64,000 bases of DNA from Deinococcus aerolatus. GTDB lineage: Bacteria; Deinococcota; Deinococci; Deinococcales; Deinococcaceae. The position numbers were made by a program, and so were the translations under genes. Location: assembly GCF_014647055.1 (NCBI RefSeq), contig NZ_BMOL01000002.1, positions 270,917-334,916 on the forward strand, written 5' to 3'. Below, one piece after another: positions 13,373 to 28,311 of this stretch (position 1 is its first letter; each line of letters begins with the position of its first letter). The notes beneath the pieces were generated by a model. The model did not search any database, was not told the origin of the DNA, and saw nothing but the letters and a program-made list of their open reading frames with translations.

Positions 13373-13464
13373 GGGACGCGATGGCCGGAAGTGGGCGCCG
13401 CACGGGACAGGGCGCAACGACGTGTTCAGGCCGCACACGCGGTCTGGTTTCAAAGAGGTGGACA

Positions 13465-17213
<3,749 letters not shown>

Positions 17214-17217
<4 letters not shown>

Positions 17218-17954
17218 CCCGCGTCTCCATCGAACTGGTTCCCCGCTCGCGCTCCGGGCTGCGGGCAGAACTCGCGGCTGTGGCCGAACACCTGCCCGGC
17301 GCGGACACCATCAACATTCCGGACTTTCCACGCTTTAGCACGCGTTCGTGGCACGGCTGCGCCTTTGCCCGCCCCCGCTACCGGGCCATTCCGCACATCC
17401 GGGCGGTGGACCTGAATCCGCATGAACCGCTCCCGATGGCCGCGCAGCTGAACGAACACGGTATTGACGAGGTGATCGTGATTACCGGCGACGCGCCCAG
17501 TGACATGCGCGCCAGGGTCTATAACGTGGACGCCGAGCAGGCCATACGCCGCATTCGCCGCGAGTTGCCGCACCTGAAGGTCTATGCGGGGCTGGACCCC
17601 TACCGCCAGTCGCTCGCGCGTGAGCAGGACTACCTGGAACGCAAGCTGGAGGCCGGGGCCTGTGGCTTTTTCACCCAGCCTTTCTTCGACCTGCGCCTGA
17701 TGGACACCTACGCCGACCTGCTGCCGGAGGGCGTGGAGGTGTGGTGGGGGGCCACGTCCGTCACGTCCGAGGGCTCACTGGGCTACTGGCGCACGCGCAA
17801 CCACGCGGTGTTTCCCCGGCAGTTCCAGCCCACGCTGGAGTGGAACCGCCGGTTTGCTGCCGAACTGCTTACGTTCGCCCGCGAGCGCGGCCAGCACGCT
17901 TACTTCATGCCCATCAAGGCGGATGTGGTGGAATACCTGGGCGGCATTGTGTAG
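17214..17954 (+). CDS. metF: methylenetetrahydrofolate reductase (MetF family)
   Basis: 246 residues from a GTG that overlaps the metH stop (GTGA). Family features include an N-terminal [13 protein letters not shown], the [13 protein letters not shown] block near 85, [12 protein letters not shown] near 122 and the barrel strand [17 protein letters not shown] near 150, where the TQPFF motif lines the folate/FAD site. It is shorter than E. coli MetF (296) and diverges at the N-terminus, as in several Deinococcus-Thermus relatives. The reaction supplies methyl-tetrahydrofolate, the substrate of MetH, so the coupled metH-metF pair makes one methionine-forming unit under riboswitch control. Confidence 0.85.
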
Positions 17955-17973
17955 AGCCGTTTGCCATTTGTGG

Positions 17974-18002
17974 TGGACATCTTAATTCATAATCATTATG
18001 AT
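17974..18002 (+). promoter_or_regulatory. sigma-70-type promoter of the catalase gene
   Basis: TGGACA at 17974-17979 and TATGAT at 17997-18002 are separated by 17 bases. The predicted transcript starts near 18010, giving a leader of about 80 bases before the catalase ATG at 18092. The operator listed separately covers the spacer and the -10 box. Confidence 0.75.
17987..18001. promoter_or_regulatory. PerR/Fur-type operator (perfect 7-1-7 palindrome)
   Basis: TCATAATCATTATGA is a perfect inverted repeat of 7 bases with one central base. It matches the PerR-box pattern TTATAATnATTATAA at 13 of the 14 defined positions or nearly so. It overlaps the catalase -10 box, so a bound repressor would block RNA polymerase. 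A Fur/PerR family gene follows catalase at 19717. Confidence 0.85.
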
Positions 18003-18091
18003 TACGGGGACTGGGCCCGCATTCTGTGCCCGGCTTTTCCCATTCCGGTGAAGTGCGCCCGTGGCCTGCACTGACCACCCAAGGAGTTTCC

Positions 18092-19636
18092 ATGATCGAG
18101 CCGAAAGACAGCAAGCAGAACGAGAACAGCGGCCAGACCCTGACCACCCGTCAGGGCCATCCCGTCAGCAACAACCAGAACCAGCGCACCGTGGGCACGC
18201 GTGGCCCGGCCACGCTGGAGAACTACCAGTTTCTGGAAAAGATCAGCCACTTTGACCGCGAGCGCATCCCCGAACGCGTCGTGCATGCACGCGGCGCCGG
18301 CGCTCACGGCGTCTTTAAGGCCTATGGCCGGGTGGGCGACGAGAGCATCAGCCGGTACACCCGCGCCAAGTTGTTCCAGACCGAGGGCAGGGAAACCCCG
18401 GTGTTCCTGCGCTTCTCCACCGTGATCCACTCGGGCCACTCGCCCGAAACGCTGCGTGACCCGCGCGGCTTTGCCGTCAAGTTCTACACCGAGGACGGCA
18501 ACTGGGACCTGGTGGGCAACAACCTCAAGGTCTTTTTCATCCGCGACGCGATCAAGTTCCCGGACGTGATCCACTCGCTGAAGCCCGATCCCGTCACCAA
18601 CCGCCAGGACGGCGGGCGCATCTTCGACTTCATGAGCAACACGCCCGAGGCGGTGCACATGCTGACGTGGCTGTTCTCTCCGTGGGGCATTCCCGCCAAC
18701 TACCGCCAGATGCAGGGCAGCGGCGTCAACACCTACAAGTGGGTCAACGACAAGGGTGAGGGCACGCTGGTCAAGTACCACTTCGAGCCGATGCAGGGCG
18801 TCAGAAACCTGACCCAGCCGGAGGCCGAGGCGATCCAGGCCAAGAACTTCAACCACGCCACCCAGGACCTGTTCGACGCCATTGAGCGCGGCGAATTTCC
18901 CCAGTGGGAGATGCGCGTGCAGCTGATGGAGGACGGCGAGCACCCCGAGCTGGACTTCGATCCGCTGGACGACACCAAGATCTGGCCAGAAGACCAGTTC
19001 CCGATGATGCCGGTGGGCATGCTGACCCTGAACCGCAACCCCGAGAACTACTTTGCGGAAGTGGAGCAGGCGGCCTTCGGCACCGGCGTGCTGGTGGACG
19101 GCATGGATTTCAGCAATGACAAGATGCTGGTCGGCCGCACCTTCTCGTACTCCGACACCCAGCGTTACCGCGTCGGCCCCAACTACCTGCAGCTGCCTAT
19201 CAACTCGCCGCGCGCGGCGGTGGCCACCAACCAGCGTGACGGTCAGATGGCCTACCACGTGGACACCGTGCCGGGGCAGAACCCGCACGTCAACTACGAG
19301 CCGTCCAGCATGAATGGGCCTAAGGAAGCCCCCCGTGACCTGCCCGAGCACAGCCCGCACGTCGAGGGCCGCCTGCAGCGCGCCAGCATCGAGCGCACCA
19401 ACGACTTCAAGCAGGCCGGAGAGCGCTACCGTGCCTTTGACGACCGCGAGCGCGACGATCTGATCAACAACCTCGTCGAGAACATCTCCGCGGCCATTCC
19501 CGAGGTACAGGCCCGCATGGTGGAACTGTTCACGAAATGCGACCCTGACTATGGTCGCCGCGTAGACGAGGGCCTGAAGGCCGCGCGTCAGACGAAGGAA
19601 AGGCAAGACGCCCAGCGTGAGACCCAGACGGCCTGA
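18092..19636 (+). CDS. heme catalase (monofunctional, small-subunit type)
   Basis: 514 residues from ATG 18092, with the ribosome site AAGGAG 7 bases upstream; the frame is open further back but untranslated there. Distal His is in [13 protein letters not shown] near residue 65, the distal Asn in [15 protein letters not shown] near 140, and the proximal heme-ligand Tyr in [14 protein letters not shown] near 352. Length is that of small-subunit clade-3 catalases. It destroys hydrogen peroxide in the cytoplasm, a major defence in Deinococcus. The promoter carries a PerR-type operator and the next gene is a Fur-family regulator, so peroxide control is very likely. Confidence 0.96.
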   Translation: MIEPKDSKQNENSGQTLTTRQGHPVSNNQNQRTVGTRGPATLENYQFLEKISHFDRERIPERVVHARGAGAHGVFKAYGRVGDESISRYTRAKLFQTEGRETPVFLRFSTVIHSGHSPETLRDPRGFAVKFYTEDGNWDLVGNNLKVFFIRDAIKFPDVIHSLKPDPVTNRQDGGRIFDFMSNTPEAVHMLTWLFSPWGIPANYRQMQGSGVNTYKWVNDKGEGTLVKYHFEPMQGVRNLTQPEAEAIQAKNFNHATQDLFDAIERGEFPQWEMRVQLMEDGEHPELDFDPLDDTKIWPEDQFPMMPVGMLTLNRNPENYFAEVEQAAFGTGVLVDGMDFSNDKMLVGRTFSYSDTQRYRVGPNYLQLPINSPRAAVATNQRDGQMAYHVDTVPGQNPHVNYEPSSMNGPKEAPRDLPEHSPHVEGRLQRASIERTNDFKQAGERYRAFDDRERDDLINNLVENISAAIPEVQARMVELFTKCDPDYGRRVDEGLKAARQTKERQDAQRETQTA

Positions 19637-19716
19637 GGGCAGCTGGGGGTGCCCGTCGACGCTGGGGGGCTGGCCTGGAACATGGACCGCCAGCCCTCCA
19701 CCCAGGACCGTGGTGC

Positions 19717-20160
19717 ATGATGACCCTCTCTGAATTGCAACGGCATCTGGAACGGCGCGGCCTGCGGACCACCCAGCCCCGCCTGCGGCTCCTGCAATTC
19801 TTTGCCGAGACTGACGGGCATTTCACGCCCGAGGAGATCGCCGAACGCTTCCGGCTGGCCGGGGAACCCATTCCCACCGCCACGCTGTACCAGAACCTGC
19901 GCGTCTTCAGCGCGCATGGGCTGGTCAGCGAGGTCATCGGCGGCGGCGGCGAGGTCCGGTACGACACCAACCTCACCCCGCACTCTCACCTGCGGTGCAA
20001 CGGCTGCGGCACCCTGCTGGATGTGGCCCTGAGCCTGCCGGACCTGCAACCCCAGGGGCAGGGCCACGACTGGCAGATCACCGGGGCCAGGGTGGAGTTG
20101 CAGGGCATCTGCCCGGACTGTCAGGCCGGGACCCCGACACCGCCGACACCAACACTTTAA
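19717..20160 (+). CDS. Fur family regulator, probably PerR
   Basis: 147 residues (tandem ATG at 19717 and 19720). The N-terminal winged helix contains RGLRTTQPRLRLLQFF and PTATLYQNLRVFSAHGLV, the recognition helix of the family. The C-terminal half has HSHLRCNGCG and ICPDC, two CxxC pairs that bind structural zinc. The order, size and gene context favour PerR (peroxide sensing by iron-catalysed His oxidation) over Fur or Zur, but the sequence alone does not settle it. It lies 80 bases after catalase, whose promoter has a matching operator, so it probably regulates its neighbour and perhaps itself through read-through. Confidence 0.88.
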   Translation: MMTLSELQRHLERRGLRTTQPRLRLLQFFAETDGHFTPEEIAERFRLAGEPIPTATLYQNLRVFSAHGLVSEVIGGGGEVRYDTNLTPHSHLRCNGCGTLLDVALSLPDLQPQGQGHDWQITGARVELQGICPDCQAGTPTPPTPTL

Positions 20161-20174
20161 TCCTATCCACAAAA

Positions 20175-20211
20175 GCGCCGCCAGAGCATCTGCACTCTGG
20201 CGGCGCCTTCC
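20175..20211. terminator. bidirectional terminator between the Fur-family gene and the DUF4139 gene
   Basis: A perfect 12-pair stem: GCGCCGCCAGAG and CTCTGGCGGCGC around the loop CATCTGCA. On the minus strand it is followed by TTTT, on the plus strand by CTTCC. It separates two convergent genes. Confidence 0.9.
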
Positions 20212-20221
20212 ATGCTGTGGC

Positions 20222-21520
20222 CTACGAGTTGTCCACCACCACCGTGAAGCTCTTGCTGACCTTCCCCTTGGCCGGGACGTCCACCTTCAGGGTAGCAATG
20301 CCGCCGTTCTTGGTGGGCGCCGCGCTGTCAATGATGATGGTCCGTCCGCCGACGCGTTCGGTGATCTCGGCGCGAACGCTGCGCTCCTTGCTACTCTCAA
20401 AGGCGTAGGTGACCTTGTAGGTCGTCTTGACCACATTGCCCTTGCTGTCCTTGCTCTGGTTGGCCGTCTGCACCGTGCGGGTGTATTCCACATCGGGGTC
20501 ATCGCCCAGACTGAATTCCACCGTACCGCCCTCGCGCGTCTCGTCCAGGCGGGTCTGGCCCACCAGACGGCCCTCCTCACGCACCGTGATCGGCCCGGCA
20601 GGCAGGCGGGCGTCGGCCTTGAAGCGGTACGAGCGGTCCAGCGTGCCGCTCTGGGTGGCGACGTTGAAGAAGGTGTTCAGGCCCACGTAACGTTCGAAGC
20701 TGCTCAGTTTGGGCGTCAGGAACGGCAGGGTGACCACGCTGTTGGCCGGCAGCGTGAACGGGGTGGACAGCGCGTAACGGTACAGGCCGCGCAGTTCGGA
20801 GCCGCCACCAATCTTGGGCGCCTGCGCGGTCATGGGCGCCGGAGCCCCCCGCATCACCATGTCTGCCGCCTCGAAGTTTGCCTGCGCGTTGGGGTTGGCC
20901 TGCACGTTCACGTCGCCGGAATACAGCTCGGTGTCCTTCACGTCGTAGGGCAGTTCGGTGGTGTTACGGATGTCGGCCAGGGCGGACAGCTGCGCGCCCG
21001 CAGTGCTGGCTTTAAGCGTGTAGCGCGGCGACCAGCCCACACTGCGTGTCAGGTAGACCAGCGTGCCGCTGCCGGCTTTCGGCAGGTTATAGCTGAGCGT
21101 TTGCGAGGGGCTCAGCGGATTGGTGGGCGGCGGGGTGTCGAAGCGCAGCTGCTCGTAGCGGACGTTGAAGTAACGCCCCGCCGCGTCCTTGACCAATAGA
21201 TCGCGGGCGCGGATCAGGGTCACGGGCTCGGTCTTCTCGCCGCCGTCCGTGTTCCGCGCCAGGAACACGGTCTTGCCCTCCAGCCCGCTGAGCCAGTTGG
21301 CCTCCTGCTTCTGCACGGCGCTGTTAAAGGCCAGACCTTCCAGGTCCAGGGAACCGGCCAGCACGTTTTCCCAGGCCTGTTGCGGCAGCGAGACGTTCAG
21401 GGTGTTGCCCGCAGTACTGACAGGCTGGCGCACCTCGGCGAACGAGGGGTAGATCCGGAGATCGGTGGCGTGGGCCGCGCCAAGGGTCAGTGCCGAGGCC
21501 ACCAGCAGGGTTCGTTTCAT
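20222..21520 (-). CDS. exported DUF4139 domain protein
   Basis: 432 residues. Residues 1-18 are a Sec signal (LLVASALTLGAAHA). The rest resembles the DUF4139 family, beta-rich proteins with repeated short strands: GTLVYLTRSVGWSPRYTLKA near 150 and ALADIRNTTELPYDV near 185, then a C-terminal block RTIIIDSAAPTKNGG with VDVPAKGKVSKSFTV. DUF4139 proteins are mostly secreted or periplasmic and of unknown role; some members carry a DUF4140 domain, not evident here. The gene stands alone between two terminators. Confidence 0.8.
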   Translation of the reverse strand: MKRTLLVASALTLGAAHATDLRIYPSFAEVRQPVSTAGNTLNVSLPQQAWENVLAGSLDLEGLAFNSAVQKQEANWLSGLEGKTVFLARNTDGGEKTEPVTLIRARDLLVKDAAGRYFNVRYEQLRFDTPPPTNPLSPSQTLSYNLPKAGSGTLVYLTRSVGWSPRYTLKASTAGAQLSALADIRNTTELPYDVKDTELYSGDVNVQANPNAQANFEAADMVMRGAPAPMTAQAPKIGGGSELRGLYRYALSTPFTLPANSVVTLPFLTPKLSSFERYVGLNTFFNVATQSGTLDRSYRFKADARLPAGPITVREEGRLVGQTRLDETREGGTVEFSLGDDPDVEYTRTVQTANQSKDSKGNVVKTTYKVTYAFESSKERSVRAEITERVGGRTIIIDSAAPTKNGGIATLKVDVPAKGKVSKSFTVVVDNS

Positions 21521-21581
21521 GCCCGTATGGTTGCCGATGGCACTTTATGAGATGTGAGAGGGTCAGTCAGACGGGAATTAG

Positions 21582-21612
21582 AAAAGTCCGCCCCACAGCG
21601 GAGGCGGACCCG
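21582..21612 (-). terminator. terminator at the end of the peptide transporter operon
   Basis: GTCCGCC (21586-21592) pairs with GGCGGAC (21603-21609). On the minus strand the stem is followed by TTTTC. It lies just beyond the last ATPase gene of the operon. Confidence 0.75.
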
Positions 21613-21640
21613 TATTAAATCCCGAACTGGACGAACGGGC

Positions 21641-23727
<2,087 letters not shown>

Positions 23728-23796
23728 TTTTCCTCCATTGTTCGCACGTAACGCATCATACATGCCTCTCTCACATCCTGTGTCATCACGGCGGGC

Positions 23797-24936
23797 CTAC
23801 TGCCGCTTGCGCGGGTCGAAGGCGTCGCGCAGTCCATCGCCGAGCAGCTGGAAGCAGCCCACGGTAAACACGATAAAGAAGCCGGGAATCAGCACCCAGG
23901 GCCGGGTGTTCAGGCTGGACAGTCCGCCTTCCTGCGCCTGCGCCAGCAGGCTGCCCCAGCTGACGTAGGGCTCTACGGCGCCGATGCCCAGGAAGCTCAG
24001 GCCCGACTCCAGCAGAATGAAGCCCGGAATACTCAGGGAGAGGGTCACGATGATGTAGGTGGTCATGGTGGGCAACATGTGCCGCCACATCACGCGGTTG
24101 TCGCTGGCCCCCAGCGCACGCGCCGCCGACACGAAGTCCTGCTCGCGAACGCTCAGCAGTTGACCGCGTGTTACACGGGCCAGTCCACCCCAGCCGATAA
24201 AGGCCAGAATGCCCAGAATTACATACAGCGCAAAGATGGGGTTGATGTTCTGTGGGAACACCGAGCGCAACAGCAGCAGCAAGAACAGGTAGGGAATGGC
24301 CGAGATCACTTCCACCAGACGCATGATCACGGTGTCGACCACGCCGCCGAAGAAGGCTGCCAGCGCGCCCATCAGCAGGCCGATAACCGTGCTAAGCAAC
24401 ACGGCCAGCACCCCGATGGTCAGGCTGATCTGCGAGGCGTACAGCGTGCGGGTGAACAGGTCGCGACCCAGCGCCTCGCCGCCAAACAAAAAGACATTAC
24501 AGTCGGGCTTTTCCTGCCCGGTGCCGAACAGGTGAATATTCCCGGGAATAAAGCCCAGGATCTTGTACTCTGCTCCGCGCACTCCGAAATAAACGGGACA
24601 CTGCTCCGCGGTGGGCTTGTACTCGTTGACAAAGGTGTTCATGTTCAGTTCCTGACCATACTTGAACACGAAAGGCCGGGTCAGGGCACCCGTCTCGGGA
24701 TCACGAAACTGGATGGGGGTAGGCGGATGAAAGCGCGTGATGTTGGAAGTGGAGTAGCTGGACAGTCCATCCGGTGCGATAACAGGTGCAAAGACGGCCA
24801 TCAGGTAAATCAGGATCAGCAGAACGCCGCCGGTCTGGGCCAGTCGGTTCTTGCGGAACTGGCCCCAGGCCACCGAGAACTGCGACTGGCCCTGCGCGTT
24901 TAATTTCTTGGTCTGGGTAGTGGGTGCAGTGGTCAT
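23797..24936 (-). CDS. peptide ABC transporter permease (DppC/OppC type)
   Basis: 379 residues. The N-terminal cytoplasmic segment WGQFRKNRLAQTGGVLLILI leads into the first membrane helix near 35-55. Residues 60-165 form an unusually large outward-facing insert with CPVYFGVRGAEYKI and a second Cys (EKPDCNVF), longer than in E. coli DppC (300 residues). Five further helices follow, with the EAA coupling motif AARALGASDNRVMWRHMLP near 280 that docks onto the ATPases. It sits seven bases after the partner permease. The insert with two Cys may help the binding protein dock, which is only an inference. Confidence 0.9.
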   Translation of the reverse strand: MTTAPTTQTKKLNAQGQSQFSVAWGQFRKNRLAQTGGVLLILIYLMAVFAPVIAPDGLSSYSTSNITRFHPPTPIQFRDPETGALTRPFVFKYGQELNMNTFVNEYKPTAEQCPVYFGVRGAEYKILGFIPGNIHLFGTGQEKPDCNVFLFGGEALGRDLFTRTLYASQISLTIGVLAVLLSTVIGLLMGALAAFFGGVVDTVIMRLVEVISAIPYLFLLLLLRSVFPQNINPIFALYVILGILAFIGWGGLARVTRGQLLSVREQDFVSAARALGASDNRVMWRHMLPTMTTYIIVTLSLSIPGFILLESGLSFLGIGAVEPYVSWGSLLAQAQEGGLSSLNTRPWVLIPGFFIVFTVGCFQLLGDGLRDAFDPRKRQ

Positions 24937-24943
24937 GTTCGCC

Positions 24944-25924
24944 TCAGCCGACCTTGATGCGTGGGTCGACCACGGCCAGCAGAATGTCCGAGATCGCGTT
25001 GCCGATGATCAGCAAGATCGTCGAGATTACGGTGAAGCCCGCAATCAGATACAGATCCTGCGCGGTAATGGCGGTCAGCAGCATGGGAGTGATGCCAGGG
25101 TAGGCATAGACCACCTCCACGAAGCCCGCGCCGCTGATGGCCGCCGGCAACAGGCCGCCGATTCCCGCCACGATGGGCAAAATGGCGTTGCGGAAAGTGT
25201 GCTTCCAGATAGCGGTGCGCTCGCTGACGCCCTTGGCCCGCGCTGTGCGGATGTAATCCGAGCGCATCACTTCCAGCATCAGGCCGCGGATCACGCGGGT
25301 CAGACCCGCAGCGTCGGTGATCGCCAGCACTGCCGCCGGAATAAGCAGATGTTTGAGCACGTCCCAGAACTTGCCCAGCGAGGAAAGTTCCTCGTAGTTG
25401 TTGCTGGTCATGCCGCCCAGGGGGATATCCCAGCCGGTGACGTTACGAATCTGCAAGATGAAGTAGATGACGATCAGAAACAGAAAGAAGCTCGGAAACC
25501 CCAGCAGGAAGTACAGCACCAGACTGATGGACTTGTCGCCGAACGAGTTCTGCCGCACCGCGCCGTACACGCCAATGGGGATGGCGATGGCGTAGAAGAA
25601 CACCAGGTTAAGCAGCACCAGATACACCGAGTTGACGATGCGTGGCCAGATCACCGGCAGCACCGGCTGGGTGTACTGGAACGACAGCCCGAAGTCGCCC
25701 TGCAGCATGTTGCGCATCCAGTAGAAGTACTGGACGTAGGCCGGCTTATCGAGCCCGAAGGTCGCGCTGAGGTTGGCGAGTTGCTGCTCACTGATGCCGG
25801 GATTGAGACGGGCCGGGGTCAGAAAGTCACCGGGAGCCAGCGAGATCACGAAAAAGATCAGCACGCTGGCGAGAAGCAGCGTGGGAATGGCCTGGAAAAA
25901 GCGCCTTACAAGAAATGGAAACAT
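24944..25924 (-). CDS. peptide ABC transporter permease (DppB/OppB type)
   Basis: 326 residues. It begins with the usual FLVRRFFQAIPTLLLASVLI membrane anchor and has six hydrophobic segments. The EAA motif TARAKGVSERTAIWKHTFRN lies near residue 232, and the helix ending PGITPMLLTAITAQDLYLI is near 290; both are standard for DppB. The periplasmic first loop NPGISEQQLANLSATFGLDKP is also typical. It forms the transmembrane pore with the next gene product. It follows the binding-protein gene across a strong hairpin at 25994-26026. Confidence 0.92.
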   Translation of the reverse strand: MFPFLVRRFFQAIPTLLLASVLIFFVISLAPGDFLTPARLNPGISEQQLANLSATFGLDKPAYVQYFYWMRNMLQGDFGLSFQYTQPVLPVIWPRIVNSVYLVLLNLVFFYAIAIPIGVYGAVRQNSFGDKSISLVLYFLLGFPSFFLFLIVIYFILQIRNVTGWDIPLGGMTSNNYEELSSLGKFWDVLKHLLIPAAVLAITDAAGLTRVIRGLMLEVMRSDYIRTARAKGVSERTAIWKHTFRNAILPIVAGIGGLLPAAISGAGFVEVVYAYPGITPMLLTAITAQDLYLIAGFTVISTILLIIGNAISDILLAVVDPRIKVG

Positions 25925-25993
25925 GCCTCACTCCGTAGCTTCTGGAAATTCATTGGAATTCTGAATATCGATCTGGACAGGCGCTCAAGGGAT

Positions 25994-26026
25994 GGGGGGT
26001 GGTCCGCCCACAGCAGACCACCCCCC
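25994..26026 (-). terminator. strong intra-operon hairpin between binding protein and permease genes
   Basis: A perfect 11-pair stem (GGGGGGTGGTC and GACCACCCCCC) with an 11-base loop. No T run follows it in the minus direction, so it is more likely a partial terminator or 3' stabiliser that lets binding-protein mRNA exceed permease mRNA, as known in mal and dpp-type operons. Confidence 0.75.
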
Positions 26027-26045
26027 AGGCTATGAAAGGGCCCGA

Positions 26046-27809
26046 TTACTTGATGTAGGTCAGCGCGATGTCGCGGTTGCCGTAGTAGGCGTCCATCATC
26101 TTGTCGTCGTACTGTCCGCCCACACGGCTGTTGAAGGTGACGTGGTAGTTGTTGCCCACCAGGTAGACCACCGGCTGCAGCTCGCCTTCGGTCTTCATGA
26201 TCTGTGCGCCCACGGCCAGACGCTTGGCGGTGTTCAGCTCGGCCTGTCCCTGGTAGAACAGCTTGGTCATCAGCTGTTCCTGGCTGGTCAGGCACTTGCC
26301 ATCGGTGGGGTTGTTATAGCTGTGCAGGTTGGTACCGCAGGGCACCACGTTGACGCCGAAGGGCCAGGTGTTGGTGCCGTTGGCCAGTCCCAGCAGGATC
26401 GCATCAAAGGGACGGTTCTCGCCCTTGGCGGTCAGCTGACCCACCAGCGTGTTGAAGTCGATGGGGGTGAAGTTCACCTTGACGCCTACCTTCTTGGCCT
26501 CGTCGGCGAAGATGCGGCCCAGCTGCTCACGGGTGGTGTTGCCCGCGTTGGTGGCCAGGTTGAATTCCAGCACCTTGCCGTCCTTGCCGGTCAGGTAGCC
26601 CTGGGCGTTCTTCTTGGTGTAGCCCATCTGGCCCAGCAGCTTGCTGGCCTGCGCCAGATCGTACTGGTAGCGCGGCGCACCGGCGGCAATGCCGGCGTCG
26701 ATCTGCGCCTTGAAGATGGGGTAGACGCTGAAGTAGTTCTCACTGCCCAAGCCGCCCAGCGCAAGCTTGATCATGGCGTCGCGGTTGGCGATGTGGCTCA
26801 TGGCGCGGCGGAAGCGCACGTCGCGGAACAGCGTCTGCTTGGCGGGGTCGCCGGCCTTGTTCCAGTTGAAGACGATCCAGGAGGACTGCGCCTGGGGGCT
26901 CACGTTGGCCTTCAGGAAGGCCCTCAGGTTGCCGCCGTCGGTGGCCTTCTTGATCTGGGCGAGATCGTCCGCGTTGCGCACGCCGAAGGTGTCGATCTGT
27001 CCGGCGAGGTACGCGGCCAAACCAGCGTTCTGGTCAGCAACGACACGGTAGGAGTACTTGTCCAGGTAGGGCACGGAGTTGCCCTTGGCGTCCTTGTTCC
27101 AGCCGCCGTAGTTGTTGTTGGCCTTGAACACGACACGCTCACCAGCTTTGTAGCTCTCCAGAACCCACATACCGGGGCTCACGATCTCGCTGGGGTTGGT
27201 GCCCAGGGCCCACATCTTCTTGATCGCGTCGGCGCCGCCGGCCTTATACGCCTTGCCGAACACGTGGTCAGGCCAGGGGGTAAAGCTCATGGTGGCCAGG
27301 GCGGTGGAGCTCTGCGAGGGGAAGTCGAACTGCAGGGTCAGGTTGTCGATCTTCTTGATGGTGATGGGCTTGTCGTTGATGAAGAAGCTGTCGTAGCTGT
27401 TGGAGCCGACCTTGTCGTCGGTGTGGATCTTCCAGGTGGTGATCCAGTCGTCAGCGGTGACGGCCTGACCGTCGCTGAACTTCATGTCGGGGCGAATCTT
27501 GACCACGAAACGCTTGTTGTTGTTGCTAACCACAGCCGGGCCGGCCGCCATCTTGGGGATGTAGTCGTCGTTGCGGGGGTCCTGGGTAAACAGGCCTGCG
27601 CCCACTTCCATGGTCCCGGGGATGCTGGTGGCCTCGGCGCTGGTGAAGGGGTTGATGGTCTTGAAGTCCGAGATGGTGAAGTCACGGAACTCACCGCCGG
27701 TCTTGTTGGCGGTGTTCGTGTCGCCCGTCCAGGCAGCGGGGTAGACGAAGGGGGCAGCCATCGAGGTGGTCGCGGTCATGGCCAGGGCCAGGAAAAGAGC
27801 TTTCTTCAT
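26046..27809 (-). CDS. peptide ABC transporter substrate-binding protein (SBP family 5, DppA type)
   Basis: 587 residues. Residues 1-18 are a Sec signal ending SMAA, with no lipobox Cys, so the protein should be free in the periplasm or held some other way. The family-5 signature region is near residue 100 (KFSDGQAVTADDWITTW). Further conserved stretches are SFTPWPDHVFG, FRDVRFRRAMSHIANRD near 345 and the C-terminal FDAILLGLANGTNTWP. It captures peptides or similar solutes for the permease pair. It is the first gene of the operon and has its own promoter upstream and a hairpin downstream, so it should be the most abundant product. Confidence 0.92.
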   Translation of the reverse strand: MKKALFLALAMTATTSMAAPFVYPAAWTGDTNTANKTGGEFRDFTISDFKTINPFTSAEATSIPGTMEVGAGLFTQDPRNDDYIPKMAAGPAVVSNNNKRFVVKIRPDMKFSDGQAVTADDWITTWKIHTDDKVGSNSYDSFFINDKPITIKKIDNLTLQFDFPSQSSTALATMSFTPWPDHVFGKAYKAGGADAIKKMWALGTNPSEIVSPGMWVLESYKAGERVVFKANNNYGGWNKDAKGNSVPYLDKYSYRVVADQNAGLAAYLAGQIDTFGVRNADDLAQIKKATDGGNLRAFLKANVSPQAQSSWIVFNWNKAGDPAKQTLFRDVRFRRAMSHIANRDAMIKLALGGLGSENYFSVYPIFKAQIDAGIAAGAPRYQYDLAQASKLLGQMGYTKKNAQGYLTGKDGKVLEFNLATNAGNTTREQLGRIFADEAKKVGVKVNFTPIDFNTLVGQLTAKGENRPFDAILLGLANGTNTWPFGVNVVPCGTNLHSYNNPTDGKCLTSQEQLMTKLFYQGQAELNTAKRLAVGAQIMKTEGELQPVVYLVGNNYHVTFNSRVGGQYDDKMMDAYYGNRDIALTYIK

Positions 27810-27921
27810 GTGATTCCTCCGGGGAATGGGTCAACAACTTTAGAACTTGAGTTCTGGAAGTGGCTCCGTTCCGGCCTGGGCCAAACGGATACCGAGTTGT
27901 CGTGGGGTTTCCAGCGCGGTC

Positions 27922-27950
27922 AATATATGAATTGGCTTAGAGAAGGTCAA
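27922..27950 (-). promoter_or_regulatory. sigma-70 promoter of the peptide transporter operon
   Basis: On the minus strand TTGACC (27950-27945) and TATATT (27927-27922) are separated by exactly 17 bases. The leader before the ATG at 27809 would be about 105 bases and ends in the ribosome site GGAGGAATCAC. Confidence 0.85.
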
Positions 27951-28041
27951 GCGTGAAATCACCTTTCCTTCTACAAGGGCCATCCTTACCCCCATCACTT
28001 TACGTCTGAGAGGTAATTCTTGCTTTTGCCGTCAGCAAAAA

Positions 28042-28072
28042 CCGGAAGCCACTCCCATCAGTGGCGTTCCGG
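28042..28072 (-). terminator. terminator of secG
   Basis: CCGGAA and CCACT pair with AGTGG and TTCCGG with small internal mismatches. In the minus direction the stem is followed by TTTTTG, 15 bases after the secG stop. Confidence 0.85.
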
Positions 28073-28086
28073 GACGGGTGATCTGC

Positions 28087-28311
28087 CTAGCGAGAGACGA
28101 GACTGATCAGGAGCGCGATCAACATGAAAAAGCCGCCCAGCACGCTGGTGATGCGAACCAGACCGCCTTCTACTCCACGCCCCCCCAACAGGGAGCCGCC
28201 GGACGCCATGCTGGCCGAGAGACCCGCCTGCCGGGGCACCTGCAACAGGATGAAAAACACCAGCGCTACACAGATCAGCGCGAACAGCACGATAAATAGG
28301 TTCAGGATCAT
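28087..28311 (-). CDS. secG: preprotein translocase subunit SecG
   Basis: 74 residues with the SecG plan: a first membrane helix at about 3-24 (LNLFIVLFALICVALVFFIL), then LLQVPRQAGLSASMASGGSL with the conserved Gly-rich cytoplasmic loop, and a second helix at about 50-71 (RITSVLGGFFMLIALLISLV). SecG joins SecY and SecE and helps SecA-driven export. Size is at the short end of the family. The gene is monocistronic and followed by a terminator. Confidence 0.9.
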   Translation of the reverse strand: MILNLFIVLFALICVALVFFILLQVPRQAGLSASMASGGSLLGGRGVEGGLVRITSVLGGFFMLIALLISLVSR

